Source: Streptomyces xinghaiensis S187 (GTDB lineage Bacteria; Actinomycetota; Actinomycetes; Streptomycetales; Streptomycetaceae). Taken from it: a stretch of 64,000 nt of DNA. The translations under genes were made by a program, and so were the position numbers. Of the stretch, positions 38,057 to 47,060 are shown in pieces; the first letter of the stretch is position 1; each line of letters begins with the position of its first letter. The stretch lies in the NCBI RefSeq assembly GCF_000220705.2, contig NZ_CP023202.1:4432501-4496500 (forward strand), written 5' to 3'. Under the pieces are notes generated by a model that saw only the letters and a program-made list of their open reading frames with translations, had not been told where the DNA came from and did no database searches.

Positions 38057-38718
38057 CGGACGACCAGCGGACGCTCACCGAGGACCAGCGGCAGCAGGCC
38101 GAGTTGCTCTGGGCCTATCACCAGATGCACCACCAGGTCCGGCCGGTCGATGCCGCGATCGGGCTGGGCAGCCACGACCTTGGTGTACCCGCGTACTGTG
38201 CCCGTCTGTATCGCGCCGGGCTCTTCCCGATCCTGGTCTTCACCGGCGGCCCCAATCCCACCGTCCCGGAGCGGTTCCCCCGCGGTGAGGCCGTCCACTT
38301 CCGGGAGCACGCCATCGAACTGGGCGTCCCCGATGAGGCGATCCTGGTGGAGCCCAAGGCCCGCAACACCGGCCAGAACATCACCTTTTCCCGCGAGGCC
38401 CTGTCCGGCGCCGGGGTCACGGTGAAGAGGGTGATGCTGATCTCCATGCCGTATATGGAGCGGCGCTCCTTCGCCACCGCGCGCAAACTGTGGCCGGAGG
38501 CTGACGTGATCTGTGCCTCGGAGCCACTGGAGTTCGACGACTACCTCAAGAGCATTGGTGACGAGAAGCTCGTCACCGACCAACTCGTCGGTGACCTCCA
38601 GCGGGTGATCGAGTATCCCGGGCTCGGCTTCGCCATCGAACAGCACGTCCCGGGGGACGCGCGTGCCGCTTTCGAGTCGCTCATCCGCGACGGTTTCACC
38701 GGCCGCCTCATCCACTGA
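38053..38718 (+). CDS. YdcF/ElyC family (DUF218) protein
   Basis: This 221-residue protein of the DUF218 superfamily contains the motifs VFTGGPNPTVPERFPRGEAV, VEPKARNTGQNITFSREAL and LISMPYMERRSFATARKLWP, followed by VICASEPLEFDDYL. YdcF of E. coli binds S-adenosylmethionine, and ElyC/SanA members act in envelope metabolism; members with this soluble form have no transmembrane segment, as here. It is the third gene of the operon, with its GTG start inside the ASCH stop codon. A shared bidirectional terminator follows at 38752. Function in the operon is unknown. Confidence 0.85.
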   Translation: MTDDQRTLTEDQRQQAELLWAYHQMHHQVRPVDAAIGLGSHDLGVPAYCARLYRAGLFPILVFTGGPNPTVPERFPRGEAVHFREHAIELGVPDEAILVEPKARNTGQNITFSREALSGAGVTVKRVMLISMPYMERRSFATARKLWPEADVICASEPLEFDDYLKSIGDEKLVTDQLVGDLQRVIEYPGLGFAIEQHVPGDARAAFESLIRDGFTGRLIH

Positions 38719-38751
38719 GCTCCCGCCCGCGGACGGCCCGCGGGCCCGCCT

Positions 38752-38788
38752 CCGCAGTGGGTACCGGAGCGGCCAGTACCCACTGCGG
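38752..38788. terminator. Bidirectional terminator between YdcF and ABC permease genes
   Basis: A perfect 13-bp stem (CCGCAGTGGGTAC paired with GTACCCACTGCGG) with an 11-nt loop lies between two convergent genes, 33 bp after the ydcF-like stop and 18 bp before the end of the facing permease gene. Confidence 0.78.
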
Positions 38789-38806
38789 CGTGCGGAGCGA
38801 GCGCCG

Positions 38807-39766
38807 TTACTTGACGGCGCCCGCCATCACTCCGTTGACGAACTGGCGCTGGAAGGCGAAGAAGACCGCCAGCGGGATCACCATCGAGACGAAGGCTCCC
38901 GACGCCAGGACGTCGATGTTGTTGCCGAACTGGCGTACCTGCTGCTGGAGCGCCACGGTGACCGGCGGCGAACCCGGGTCGGCGAAGATCAGCGCCACCA
39001 GCATGTCGTTCCAGACCCAGAGGAACTGGAAGATGCCCAGCGAGGCGATCGCCGGGCCGCCCAGCGGCAGCACGACCCGGGTGAAGAGCCGGATCTCGCC
39101 CGCTCCGTCCAGCCGTGCCGCCTCCAGCAGTTCGCGCGGGATCTCCGCGAAGAAGTTCCGCAGCAGGAAGACGGCGAACGGCAGGCCGAAGGCGACGTGG
39201 AAGAAGACCACGCCCGCCAGTGTCTGGAAGATTCCGAGGCTGTTGAAGAGCTTCGACACCGGGATCAGCGCCACCTGCACCGGCACCACCAGCAGCCCCA
39301 CGACCACCATGAACACCCAGTCGCGGCCCGGGAAGTCCAGCCAGGCGAAGGCGTAGCCGGCCAGGGCGCCGATGACGATGACGAGCACCGTGGACGGCAC
39401 CGTGATCGCCACGGTCGTCCACAGCGAGGTGGTGATGTCGTCGTTGCCGAGCAGGTTGGCGTAGTTGTCCACGGTCAGCTGCGCGGGCTCGGTGAAGACC
39501 GTCCACCAGCCGCTGGTGGCGATGTCCGAGGTCTCGCGGAGCGAGGAGACCAGCAGGCCGATCGTCGGCGTCAGCCAGAACAGGGCGATCACCAGCAGGA
39601 CGGCCTGCACGAGCCCGCCGCTGGTACGGGCCGCCAGCCGCGCGACGATCGAGGGCCTGGCCGGACCGGGCGGGCCGGACGGGCCCGGCACGCTTCCCGT
39701 CTTCGCCACCGCCGGACCGCTCCGCTCCGCCGAGCCCCCGGGGCCCGTATCCGTCGAGGCGCTCAC
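38807..39766 (-). CDS. Carbohydrate ABC transporter permease (MalG-like)
   Basis: The 319-residue inner-membrane subunit has about six transmembrane segments (first VQAVLLVIALFWLTPTIGLL near 50-70) and the EAA motif for contact with the ATPase (LLEAARLDGAGEIRLFTRVV). The C-terminal FQRQFVNGVMAGAVK is the typical MalG-type ending. A Pro/Gly/Ser-rich N-tail of about 40 residues precedes TM1. The GTG at 39766 overlaps the stop of the other permease gene by 4 bp and has AAGGGAG upstream. It forms an importer with the neighbouring binding protein and permease. The ATPase (MsiK-like) is not encoded here and is probably shared from elsewhere, as is usual in Streptomyces. Confidence 0.92.
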   Translation of the reverse strand: MSASTDTGPGGSAERSGPAVAKTGSVPGPSGPPGPARPSIVARLAARTSGGLVQAVLLVIALFWLTPTIGLLVSSLRETSDIATSGWWTVFTEPAQLTVDNYANLLGNDDITTSLWTTVAITVPSTVLVIVIGALAGYAFAWLDFPGRDWVFMVVVGLLVVPVQVALIPVSKLFNSLGIFQTLAGVVFFHVAFGLPFAVFLLRNFFAEIPRELLEAARLDGAGEIRLFTRVVLPLGGPAIASLGIFQFLWVWNDMLVALIFADPGSPPVTVALQQQVRQFGNNIDVLASGAFVSMVIPLAVFFAFQRQFVNGVMAGAVK

Positions 39767-41112
39767 GGGCGTCGCTCCCTTCGCATGCGGCGGATGTTGA
39801 AGGCCATCACCGGTACCACCAGCAACAGCAGGACCACGGCGATCGCGCTGCCGACGCCCTGTTCGGCGTCGGTGCCGAAGGACAGCAGGTACAGCTGGAG
39901 GGCGAGGACGTTGGCGTCGTTCTGGGTGGCCCCCGGCGCCAGGATGTAGACGAGGTCGAAGATCTTCAGCACGTTGATCATCAGCGTGACGGTCACCACC
40001 GCCAGCACCGGTGCCAGCAGTGGCACCGTCACCTTGCGGAAGACCTGCCACTCGTTGGCCCCGTCCACCCGGGCCGCCTCCATCAGCTCGCGTGGCACGC
40101 TCGCCAGCCCCGCCCCGATGAGGACCATCGCGAAGCCGGCCCACATCCAGATGTAGCTGCCGATGATGGCGGGGGTGACGAGGTTGGGGCCGAGCCAGTT
40201 GATGCCGTTGTACGCCTCGGTGAAGTTCGAGCCGGGCAGCCGCAGCTGGGCCCCGGCCGCGCTCGCGGGCAGGCTGTACGTCCCGTCCTCGCCGGACTCG
40301 GCGCTCGCGACGACCTCGCCGTCCCGGACCGCCTCGACCTTCACCCCGGCCAGGGCCTTCTCGCCGCGGTCGATCACCCCGGCCTCGCCGCCACCGCCGG
40401 GCGTGAAGTCGAGCCAGACGGTGCCGGTGACCTTGTCCCCGTCCGGCTCGGCGGCCACGGCCTCCGCCGCGTCCTTCGGTATCCCGGCCGGGGGGATGCC
40501 GACCAGCGGCAGCCCGGCCGGGTCCCCGGCCCGTACGGTCTCCTCGGTGGTGAAGGAGCCGCCGGCCGTCTTCTCGATGCCCGTGTTCGGCCGCGGCCGG
40601 GCGCCGGGATAGGCGGAGGACTCGGAGAAGGTGTCGTGGATGCCCGTCCACACGGCGTTGGCGACCCCGCGCTCCGGGTCCTGCTGGTAGACGAGCGTGA
40701 AGATGATGCCCGCCGCCAGCATGGAGATCGCCATCGGCATGAAGACGATCATCTTGAAGGCGGTGCCCCAGCGGACCCGCTCCGTCAGCACGGCGTAGAT
40801 GAGGCCGAGCGCCGTGGAGACGGCCGGGGCCACGATCACCCAGACCAGGTTGTTCTTCAGCGCGGTGCGGGTGCCGGGGTCGGAGAACAGCTCGCCGTAG
40901 TTGTCCAGGCCGACGAAGCCGGTGCCCTCCGTGTCGAAGAAGCTCCGCACCACGGAGTACCCGATGGGGTAGACCACGAGCGCGCCCAGCAGCACGAGCG
41001 CGGGCAGCAGGAAGCACGCCGCGATCCAGGCCCGGGTGCCGGCCACGCCCTTCTTGGTGACGGGGGGCGGGGCGCCGGGTGTGGCGGCGCCCCCCGCGGT
41101 CGCTGTCGTCAT
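39763..41112 (-). CDS. Carbohydrate ABC transporter permease (MalF-like) with extracellular insertion
   Basis: The 449-residue permease is longer than usual. N-terminal transmembrane segments (ACFLLPALVLLGALVVYPIG, WVIVAPAVSTALGLIYAVL, MPMAISMLAAGIIFTLVY) are followed, at about residues 165-300, by an insert facing outward. It includes KVTGTVWLDFTPGGG, GEKALAGVKVEAVRDGEV, and ASAESGEDGTYSLPA, resembling SdrD/CarboxypepD_reg-type beta-sandwich domains. The normal permease core then resumes (WLGPNLVTPAIIGSYIWMW; EAA loop ELMEAARVDGANEWQVFRKV). The insert may interact with the binding protein or wall, which is inference. It is the second of three genes; ATG 41112 is chosen because the frame's earlier part lies inside the binding-protein gene and is not homologous. 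Confidence 0.9.
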   Translation of the reverse strand: MTTATAGGAATPGAPPPVTKKGVAGTRAWIAACFLLPALVLLGALVVYPIGYSVVRSFFDTEGTGFVGLDNYGELFSDPGTRTALKNNLVWVIVAPAVSTALGLIYAVLTERVRWGTAFKMIVFMPMAISMLAAGIIFTLVYQQDPERGVANAVWTGIHDTFSESSAYPGARPRPNTGIEKTAGGSFTTEETVRAGDPAGLPLVGIPPAGIPKDAAEAVAAEPDGDKVTGTVWLDFTPGGGGEAGVIDRGEKALAGVKVEAVRDGEVVASAESGEDGTYSLPASAAGAQLRLPGSNFTEAYNGINWLGPNLVTPAIIGSYIWMWAGFAMVLIGAGLASVPRELMEAARVDGANEWQVFRKVTVPLLAPVLAVVTVTLMINVLKIFDLVYILAPGATQNDANVLALQLYLLSFGTDAEQGVGSAIAVVLLLLVVPVMAFNIRRMRRERRP

Positions 41113-41128
41113 CGGTCGCGGCCGCCCG

Positions 41129-42550
41129 TCAGTTCTTGTAGGCCTTGGCGGCTTCCGCTTCCAGCCGCTTCTGGGCACCGGCCACGTCGTCGGGGTTCTT
41201 GAGGAAGTCCTGGAGCGCCTTCCACTCGCCCTCGCCCTTGGTGCCGCCGAAGGAGGCCGGCGCCTGGTCGGACATGTCGAAGCGGAAGTCGTCACCCGCG
41301 TCGACGAGGGCCTTGGCGATGTCCCGCTGGACGTCGTCCGGGTAGGCCTTGAGGTCCAGTTCCTTGTTGGGCGAGATGAAGCCGCCGGCCTTGGCCCAGA
41401 TCTCGGCGGCGTCCGTGGAGGCGAGGAAGGTCAGCAGGGCCTGCGGGCCCTTGCCGTCCTTGAGCGCGACGGCCACGTCACCGGCGCTGACCACCGGGGA
41501 TTCCTCGCCCACGGCCGGGAACGGGAAGACCTTGGCGTCGGTGCCGATCTCCGCCTCGGTGTCCGAGGAGATGTTGACGGCCACGAAGTCGCCCTCGAAG
41601 ACCATGGCGGCCTCCGGCGCGTCACCGCCGGCGAAGGTCTGGGTGACGGACTTCGGGAACTCGGTCTGCAGCGCTCCCTCCTGGCCGCCCGCGATCAGCG
41701 TCTTGTCGCCGAACAGCTCGCCGAGGGTCTCCAGCGCCTCCTTGACGGAGGGGTCGGTCCACTTGATCTCGTGTTCGGCGAGCTGGTCGTACTTCTCCGG
41801 CCCCGCCTGGGAGAGGTAGACGTTCTCGAACCAGTCGGTGAGCGTCCAGCCGTCCGCGCCGCCGACGGAGACCGGCGCCACCCCGGAGTCGGAGATGGTG
41901 CGGGCGGTCTGGAGGAAGTCGTCCCAGGTCGCGGGCTCCTCCACGCCCGCGTTCTCGAAGGCCGCGGTGTTGTACCAGATGAGGGACTTGTTGGCGGCCT
42001 TGAAGTAGACGCCGTACTGCTTGCCCTCGTGGGCGCCGAGATCGCGCCAGCCCTGCGAGAAGTTCTTCTCCAGCTGTTCCTGCACCTCCTCACCGGCCGG
42101 CTTCAGCTCGCCCTGGGACGCGAACTGCTTGAGCGCGCCGACCTGCGGGAGCAGTGCGATGTCCGGCGGCTGGCCTCCCTCGATCTTCGTGCCGAGGAAG
42201 GTGGAGATGGAGTCGCCGGTCGGGACGAACGAGACCTCGGCGCCGGTCCGCTTCTCGAACTCGTCCAGCACGGCCTTGAAGTTCTTCTGCTCCGCGCCCG
42301 TCCAGACGGCGGCCACCTGGAGCTTCTCCCCCGTGAGCTTCGGAAGGTCGACGGTGACGGCGCTCTTGCCCTCACCTCCGCTCTCGCCCTCCTTCCCGTC
42401 GTCTCCGCCTCCGCCGCAGCCCGCGGCGGTGAGCGCGAGCGCGCTCGCGGTGACGGCGGCCAGCACGGCCCGTGTGGTACGTCGTGTGTGACTGCCTGCG
42501 GAGCGCGCTCCGCGTGCCGCTCCGTTCGCGGTGGTGAGAGTTGTGCGCAT
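41129..42550 (-). CDS. Extracellular carbohydrate-binding lipoprotein of the ABC importer
   Basis: The 473-residue family 1 solute-binding protein has a twin-arginine-like start (TRRTTRAVLAAVTASALALT) and the lipobox LTAAGC near residue 45, followed by a Gly/Asp/Glu-rich linker. The mature part shows LQVAAVWTGAEQKNFKAVLD, TKIEGGQPPDIALLPQVG, AANKSLIWYNTAAFENAG, FVAVNISSD and WAKAGGFISPNKELDL, typical of sugar-binding proteins of the MalE/UgpB type. It captures an oligosaccharide or glycoside outside the membrane and passes it to the two permeases encoded downstream. The first gene of the operon, with a good promoter candidate at 42677-42706. The sugar cannot be told from sequence alone. Confidence 0.92.
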   Translation of the reverse strand: MRTTLTTANGAARGARSAGSHTRRTTRAVLAAVTASALALTAAGCGGGGDDGKEGESGGEGKSAVTVDLPKLTGEKLQVAAVWTGAEQKNFKAVLDEFEKRTGAEVSFVPTGDSISTFLGTKIEGGQPPDIALLPQVGALKQFASQGELKPAGEEVQEQLEKNFSQGWRDLGAHEGKQYGVYFKAANKSLIWYNTAAFENAGVEEPATWDDFLQTARTISDSGVAPVSVGGADGWTLTDWFENVYLSQAGPEKYDQLAEHEIKWTDPSVKEALETLGELFGDKTLIAGGQEGALQTEFPKSVTQTFAGGDAPEAAMVFEGDFVAVNISSDTEAEIGTDAKVFPFPAVGEESPVVSAGDVAVALKDGKGPQALLTFLASTDAAEIWAKAGGFISPNKELDLKAYPDDVQRDIAKALVDAGDDFRFDMSDQAPASFGGTKGEGEWKALQDFLKNPDDVAGAQKRLEAEAAKAYKN

Positions 42551-42665
42551 CGTGCCCGACCTCTCCTGGGTCCCGCCTGGGCCCCACCCGTGAACCCCCG
42601 TGAGGGGGCCGGCCCGTGTGCGGCGCCCGCCCGGCGGACGACCGCACGGGGCTCGTCCCGTACGT

Positions 42666-42706
42666 ACTGTGCGACAGTCCTATGCCCCGGAGGAGAGCGG
42701 TCGCAA
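42666..42706 (-). promoter_or_regulatory. Candidate promoter and operator of the sugar ABC operon
   Basis: On the minus strand TTGCGA (42706-42701) is followed after 18 nt by TAGGAC (42682-42677), good Streptomyces -35 and -10 boxes. An inverted repeat, ACTGT-GCG-ACAGT (42666-42678), overlaps the end of the -10 and the start site. The start would give a leader of about 120 nt before the binding-protein gene. Confidence 0.5.
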
Positions 42707-43028
42707 TACCGGGACGATGATCAACTGACCGATTGTGACCGGGCCGTGATGGGCAGTCAGACTTGTTGAACGCCGCGTAGGGGACGGCACCCGGAAACCC
42801 GTTCGGGCAGGGCGGTCGCGGGGTACCCGACCCCTTTCGCGCGCTGAACGGTTCCCGGGGGCGAGCGGGTGGACCGCGGCCCGGGCAGGGCGCGCCGGCG
42901 GCAGACACCCGGGGGCGGCCGGCGGGGTGTGTACGGGGCCGGGCGCGCCCCGCGCCCGCGCTGGTCCGCACCGGCCCCGGCCCGCCGCTCCCGCGCCGAG
43001 GGCGGGGCCGCGGCGGACCCCGGCCCCG
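42707..43028 (-). other. Intergenic region between FHA-FtsK gene and ABC operon (rest of 478 bp)
   Basis: This stretch lies upstream of the promoter candidate at 42666-42706, between the end of the FHA-FtsK gene and the ABC operon. I found no supported gene; the open frames here are Arg/Pro-rich shadows. Confidence 0.4.
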
Positions 43029-46000
43029 TCAGACCAGGGGCGGAGCCGGAGCCGCGTCGGCGGACTCGGCCGCCCGCTGCAGCGCACTGGCCAGCAGCGC
43101 CAGGTCGGTCGGCCCGTTGCCCAGTTCGCGGAGCGGGCGGCGCGTCGGAGGGTCGCCCATGCGCTCCCAGTCGAGCGGCACCACCGTCGGACGCTGGGTG
43201 GCCGTCCGCGGGATGCGGCCGGTGACCCGGCCCGCCTGGAACCAGACGGCCGAGCCGTCGGGGCCGGTCAGCCGGCCGCGCCCCGCCGTCGCCCCGGCCT
43301 TCTCCGGCCCGTCGGTCACGGCGGGCAGCACCTCCAGGGAGACCCGCACCCCGGCGGCCTCCGCCGCCGCGGTGCCGGCCGTGCGCTCCGGATGGCCGGT
43401 CGCCGCGATCAGGTGGACCCCGAGCCGGGCACCCTCCCGGGCCACCGCCTCCAGCGCCCGCACCACCGAGCCGGCCGCCGGGCGGCCGGTGCTGCCGAGC
43501 GCGGGGGACAGCAGGGCGTCGAAGTCGTCGACGAGGACCACCAGCCGGGGCAGCGCCTCCGGACCGGCCGCCGCCCGGGCCTCCGGCTCCGCCCCGGCGG
43601 CCGCGCCGTTCCGCGCGCTCCCGGCCGGGGCCGGCACCGTACCGGCGGGTGCCGCGCCGGTGCCTCCCGGGGCGCCACCGGGGGAACTCCCGTGCGGTCC
43701 GGCCGGGTTGGCGCCCGGGGCCGGAGCGCCGCCTTCCCCGGGACGGCCGCCGCCGCGGATCCGGAGCTTCAGCGTGCCGCCGGACTCCGGCTCCAGATCA
43801 CCGCTCCGCCGGTCGCCGCCCGGGCGCTCCGCCGCACGCCGCGCCGGCCGCTCCGCACGGCCCGCCCACCGGGTGTGCCACGCGGAGAAGTCCAGCCCGT
43901 CCAGGAGTTCGGCCCGCCGTTTCAGCTCCGAGCTGAGCGCCTGGGCGAAGGCCCGCATCCGCACCGGGTCGACGCCGGTCACATACGTCGTCACATGCGG
44001 GAGGTCCGTGCAGGCCCGGAGGCCCTCGCCGCGGGCCTCCGGCTGCGGGGAGCGCAGCCCGCCGCCGTCCACCAGCGCCATCGCCAGCCGGTCGGGCCGG
44101 TCGGCCGCCGCCAGGGAGGCGGCCAGCGACCGCAGCAGCTCGGTCTTGCCGCTTCCCGCGCCGCCCTCGACCAGCAGATGCGGGCCCTCGGCCGCCACGT
44201 CCACGGTGAGCGGGCCGTGCGGCCCCGCGCCGAGCACCGCGCAGAGCCGCCCGCCCGGCGGAGTCCCGGGGTCGGCCGCGGCGGCCCAACGGGCCGTCAG
44301 CGAGGCGGGGGTGGCGCGGGCCAGCCCCAGCTCGTCCAGCAGCCGCGCGGCACGCGGCAGCGTCACCGCCACCCGCCGCGATCCGCCCGGACCGTGTGCC
44401 CCCACCCCGGTGTCCGGCAGCCGCAGCGGCGCGAGCGACCGGGCGAACCGCTCGGCCCAGGCGCTGGACACGGCGTCGGCGACCGCGGCCGTGCCGTTGT
44501 CCGGCACCCCGGGACGGCGACCGCCCGGGGCGCGCTCCACCGGCACCGCGCGGGACGAGACGCCATGGGTGTCCGCCGGGTCGCCGGAGGGCGGGCCGCC
44601 GGGCCCGGCGGCGGGCCCCGCCGTGCCGTACGGGGTGGCGTGGCCGTGCGCCCCGTGGCCGCCGTACGCGGCCGGGGCGGGGTCCGCGGCGGGTGCGGCC
44701 GGGCCTCCCGGTCCGTGCGCCCCGCGCCGGTCGGCGGGAAGGTGTATCAGCCGGAGCGCCGTGGCCACCTCACCGCTCAGCATCGCCACCGCGCCGCACT
44801 CCCCGAAGGCCGGGGACACCGCGCGGGCCGTCTCGAAGTTGGCGAGCAGCGGAGCCGCGGGGGAGGCGGCCGGGGTCTCCACCGCGCAGAGGAGATGGAC
44901 CCCGGCGGCCGGACCGGCGCACGCCAGCCGGGCCGTGGCCCCCCGCAGCTCCGGGGAGCCGGGATCGCCGTCCAGGACCACCACGGTGTACGAGCCGTCG
45001 CCCCGGGCCGCCGTGCCGCCGGTGCCGTGTCCGGCCGCCGCGGTGAGCGGGGCCTCCTCCACCTGGCGGGACAGCTCCGCGATCCGGGCGGCGGCCTGCT
45101 CGGCGTCGTAGGCGAGCAGCAGGCGGCAGTCCTGGCCGTGGGCCGGACGCAGCTGCGGCAGCCAGCCGAGCCAGGCCCAGTCGGCCATCCGGTCCCGCAG
45201 GTCCCGCGCCGGGTCGGCGCTGATCAGGACGATCTCCAGGGTGGCGGGGGAGTGCAGCGCGGCGAGCTGCGCGACGACGGACCGGGCCAGCCCGGCCAGC
45301 CGCGCCCGCGGACCGGCCAGGCCCAGCGAACCGGCCTGCCGCAGCCCGACGGTGACGGGGAAGGAGGGCACCCCCGCGCGGTCGGCCGTGCCGAGCCGCA
45401 CCACCAGGGCGTCGGGGTGTCCGGGGCCGCGTTCCCACAGCCGTGGACCGGGGCCCAGGGCGGTGAGCAGGATCTCGGAGGGGTCGGGCCAGCGCCGGTG
45501 CAGCGCGGCGGCAGCGGCGGCGGACGGACCGAAGGCGCCGGCCGGACGGCCGGGCCCGGCGGGCTCGTCCTCGGCGCGGCCGCCGGCCAGGCGGCGGGCC
45601 CAGGCTCCTATGCCGCGGCCGCGGCGCGCGGCGCGGCGGTCCGCCTCGCCGCCCTCGCCGGGCCGCGCACCGGGACGGCCGGCGCCGTATCCGTCCGCGG
45701 GCGGCGCCCCGGCGGAGGCGCCGGGCCGGACCGGACCGGGCGCGGGCGCGCCGGGCGGCCACGGGGATCCGGCGTCGCCGGAGCCGGGGCCGGGGCCGCG
45801 GAAGGCGCCGCTGCCCCGGGCGGCGCGGGTCTCGCCCGCGGGGCGCCCGTACGGGTCGGGGACGTCGCCGTGGCCGGTCACCGTGTGGTCCCGGGGGCCG
45901 TCCGGGCGCTCGCCGGGCAGGTACGGGCCCGGCTCCCCGCCGGGGCCCCGCTGTCCGGGCAGCCGCGCCCGGCCGGGCGGCTCCTGCGGGCGGTACCCGG

Positions 46001-47060
46001 CGCCGCTGTACCCGGATTCGCCGTATCCGGGCTCACCGCGCCCGTGTTCCGCGTACCCCGGCTCCCCGGGGCCGCCGTGCTGTTCACACGCCCCGTGCCC
46101 GCCCGGCCCCTCGCCGGCTGGTGCGTGCTCGCCGCCCCGGCCGTACGGACCGCCGTGCGCGGGCCCGCCCGGAACCGCGGTACCGGAAGCCGGGGTCGCG
46201 TCCCGGGCGGCCTCCGGGGCCTGGGCCGCGGTGCGGACCCGGCCACCGGCGACGGCTGGGACGCTGCCGGGCAGCTCGACCCGGAGCCGGCCCTCGCCGT
46301 CCGGCGCCACCGGGAGCGAACCGGGCAGTACCGCCGGCCGCCGCACCGCCCCCGGCCCGGTGGGGGACTGCGCCGGAGGGTCCTCTCCCGTGTCCGCCGC
46401 GGACTCCAGCCGCAGCGCCGATTCCCCGACGCGGAGCAGGGCACCCGGCGGCAGCGGCCGGGGCCGGCCGTCCACGGGCGCGCCGTCGACCGCGGTGCCG
46501 TTGGTCGAGCCGAGGTCCGCGACGGTCACCAGGCCGTCCCCGGAGAGCGTCACCGCGCAGTGCAGCCGGGAGACGTCGGGGTCGTCGAGCGGGACGTCGG
46601 CGTCGGCGGAGCGGCCGATCCGGATCTGCCCGCCGTGCAGCAGATGGACCCCGCCCGCGTCCGGCCCGGCGACGACGTGGAGCCGGGCGGTGCCCCGCGC
46701 GGCCGTCTCCTGGGCGATGCCGGGATGCAGTCCGGGCTCGACCGGGGCGTGCAGGGAGAGCACCGCGCCGTCGACGAGCGGCGGTTCGCCCAGCAGGCGG
46801 TGGCGGCTGTCGAGCCGTTCGGAGCCCGCGTACAGCACCACGGAGGCCGAGTTCTGCGCCGCGCCGCCCGCACGGGTGCCGGAAGCGCCGGGGACGGCGG
46901 GCTCCGCGCCGCGCCCGGGCTCCGCGACGGCGGCCACGGCGGCCGCGAGGCCGCCGGCCACCGCGGCGAGCGCCGTTCCGGCGGGGGCCGTGACGAGCAC
47001 ATCGCAGGAACGCGGGGCATGGCCGCTGAGCGGCCCGAGGACGGTCAAGCGGATCTGCAT
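43029..47060 (-). CDS. FHA domain - FtsK/EccC-like ATPase
   Basis: The product is 1,343 residues. The N-terminal about 110 residues are a YukD-like or unknown beta domain (MQIRLTVLGPLSGHAP). An FHA domain follows (about 125-220) with phosphothreonine-binding signature residues: IRIGRSADADV (GR, 149-150), SRLH (164-167) and STNGT (185-189). A Gly/Pro/Arg-rich low-complexity linker spans about 225-590. The C-terminal FtsK/SpoIIIE part has a first, degenerate ATPase unit and a second unit with Walker A EGGAGSGKTELLRSL (about 963) and Walker B RLVVLVDDFDALL (about 1175). No transmembrane segment was seen. The product may recognise phospho-Thr on a substrate of the adjacent kinases (inference). 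The frame extends upstream to 47216; ATG 47060 starts the conserved N-terminus. Confidence 0.85.
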   Translation of the reverse strand: MQIRLTVLGPLSGHAPRSCDVLVTAPAGTALAAVAGGLAAAVAAVAEPGRGAEPAVPGASGTRAGGAAQNSASVVLYAGSERLDSRHRLLGEPPLVDGAVLSLHAPVEPGLHPGIAQETAARGTARLHVVAGPDAGGVHLLHGGQIRIGRSADADVPLDDPDVSRLHCAVTLSGDGLVTVADLGSTNGTAVDGAPVDGRPRPLPPGALLRVGESALRLESAADTGEDPPAQSPTGPGAVRRPAVLPGSLPVAPDGEGRLRVELPGSVPAVAGGRVRTAAQAPEAARDATPASGTAVPGGPAHGGPYGRGGEHAPAGEGPGGHGACEQHGGPGEPGYAEHGRGEPGYGESGYSGAGYRPQEPPGRARLPGQRGPGGEPGPYLPGERPDGPRDHTVTGHGDVPDPYGRPAGETRAARGSGAFRGPGPGSGDAGSPWPPGAPAPGPVRPGASAGAPPADGYGAGRPGARPGEGGEADRRAARRGRGIGAWARRLAGGRAEDEPAGPGRPAGAFGPSAAAAAALHRRWPDPSEILLTALGPGPRLWERGPGHPDALVVRLGTADRAGVPSFPVTVGLRQAGSLGLAGPRARLAGLARSVVAQLAALHSPATLEIVLISADPARDLRDRMADWAWLGWLPQLRPAHGQDCRLLLAYDAEQAAARIAELSRQVEEAPLTAAAGHGTGGTAARGDGSYTVVVLDGDPGSPELRGATARLACAGPAAGVHLLCAVETPAASPAAPLLANFETARAVSPAFGECGAVAMLSGEVATALRLIHLPADRRGAHGPGGPAAPAADPAPAAYGGHGAHGHATPYGTAGPAAGPGGPPSGDPADTHGVSSRAVPVERAPGGRRPGVPDNGTAAVADAVSSAWAERFARSLAPLRLPDTGVGAHGPGGSRRVAVTLPRAARLLDELGLARATPASLTARWAAAADPGTPPGGRLCAVLGAGPHGPLTVDVAAEGPHLLVEGGAGSGKTELLRSLAASLAAADRPDRLAMALVDGGGLRSPQPEARGEGLRACTDLPHVTTYVTGVDPVRMRAFAQALSSELKRRAELLDGLDFSAWHTRWAGRAERPARRAAERPGGDRRSGDLEPESGGTLKLRIRGGGRPGEGGAPAPGANPAGPHGSSPGGAPGGTGAAPAGTVPAPAGSARNGAAAGAEPEARAAAGPEALPRLVVLVDDFDALLSPALGSTGRPAAGSVVRALEAVAREGARLGVHLIAATGHPERTAGTAAAEAAGVRVSLEVLPAVTDGPEKAGATAGRGRLTGPDGSAVWFQAGRVTGRIPRTATQRPTVVPLDWERMGDPPTRRPLRELGNGPTDLALLASALQRAAESADAAPAPPLV

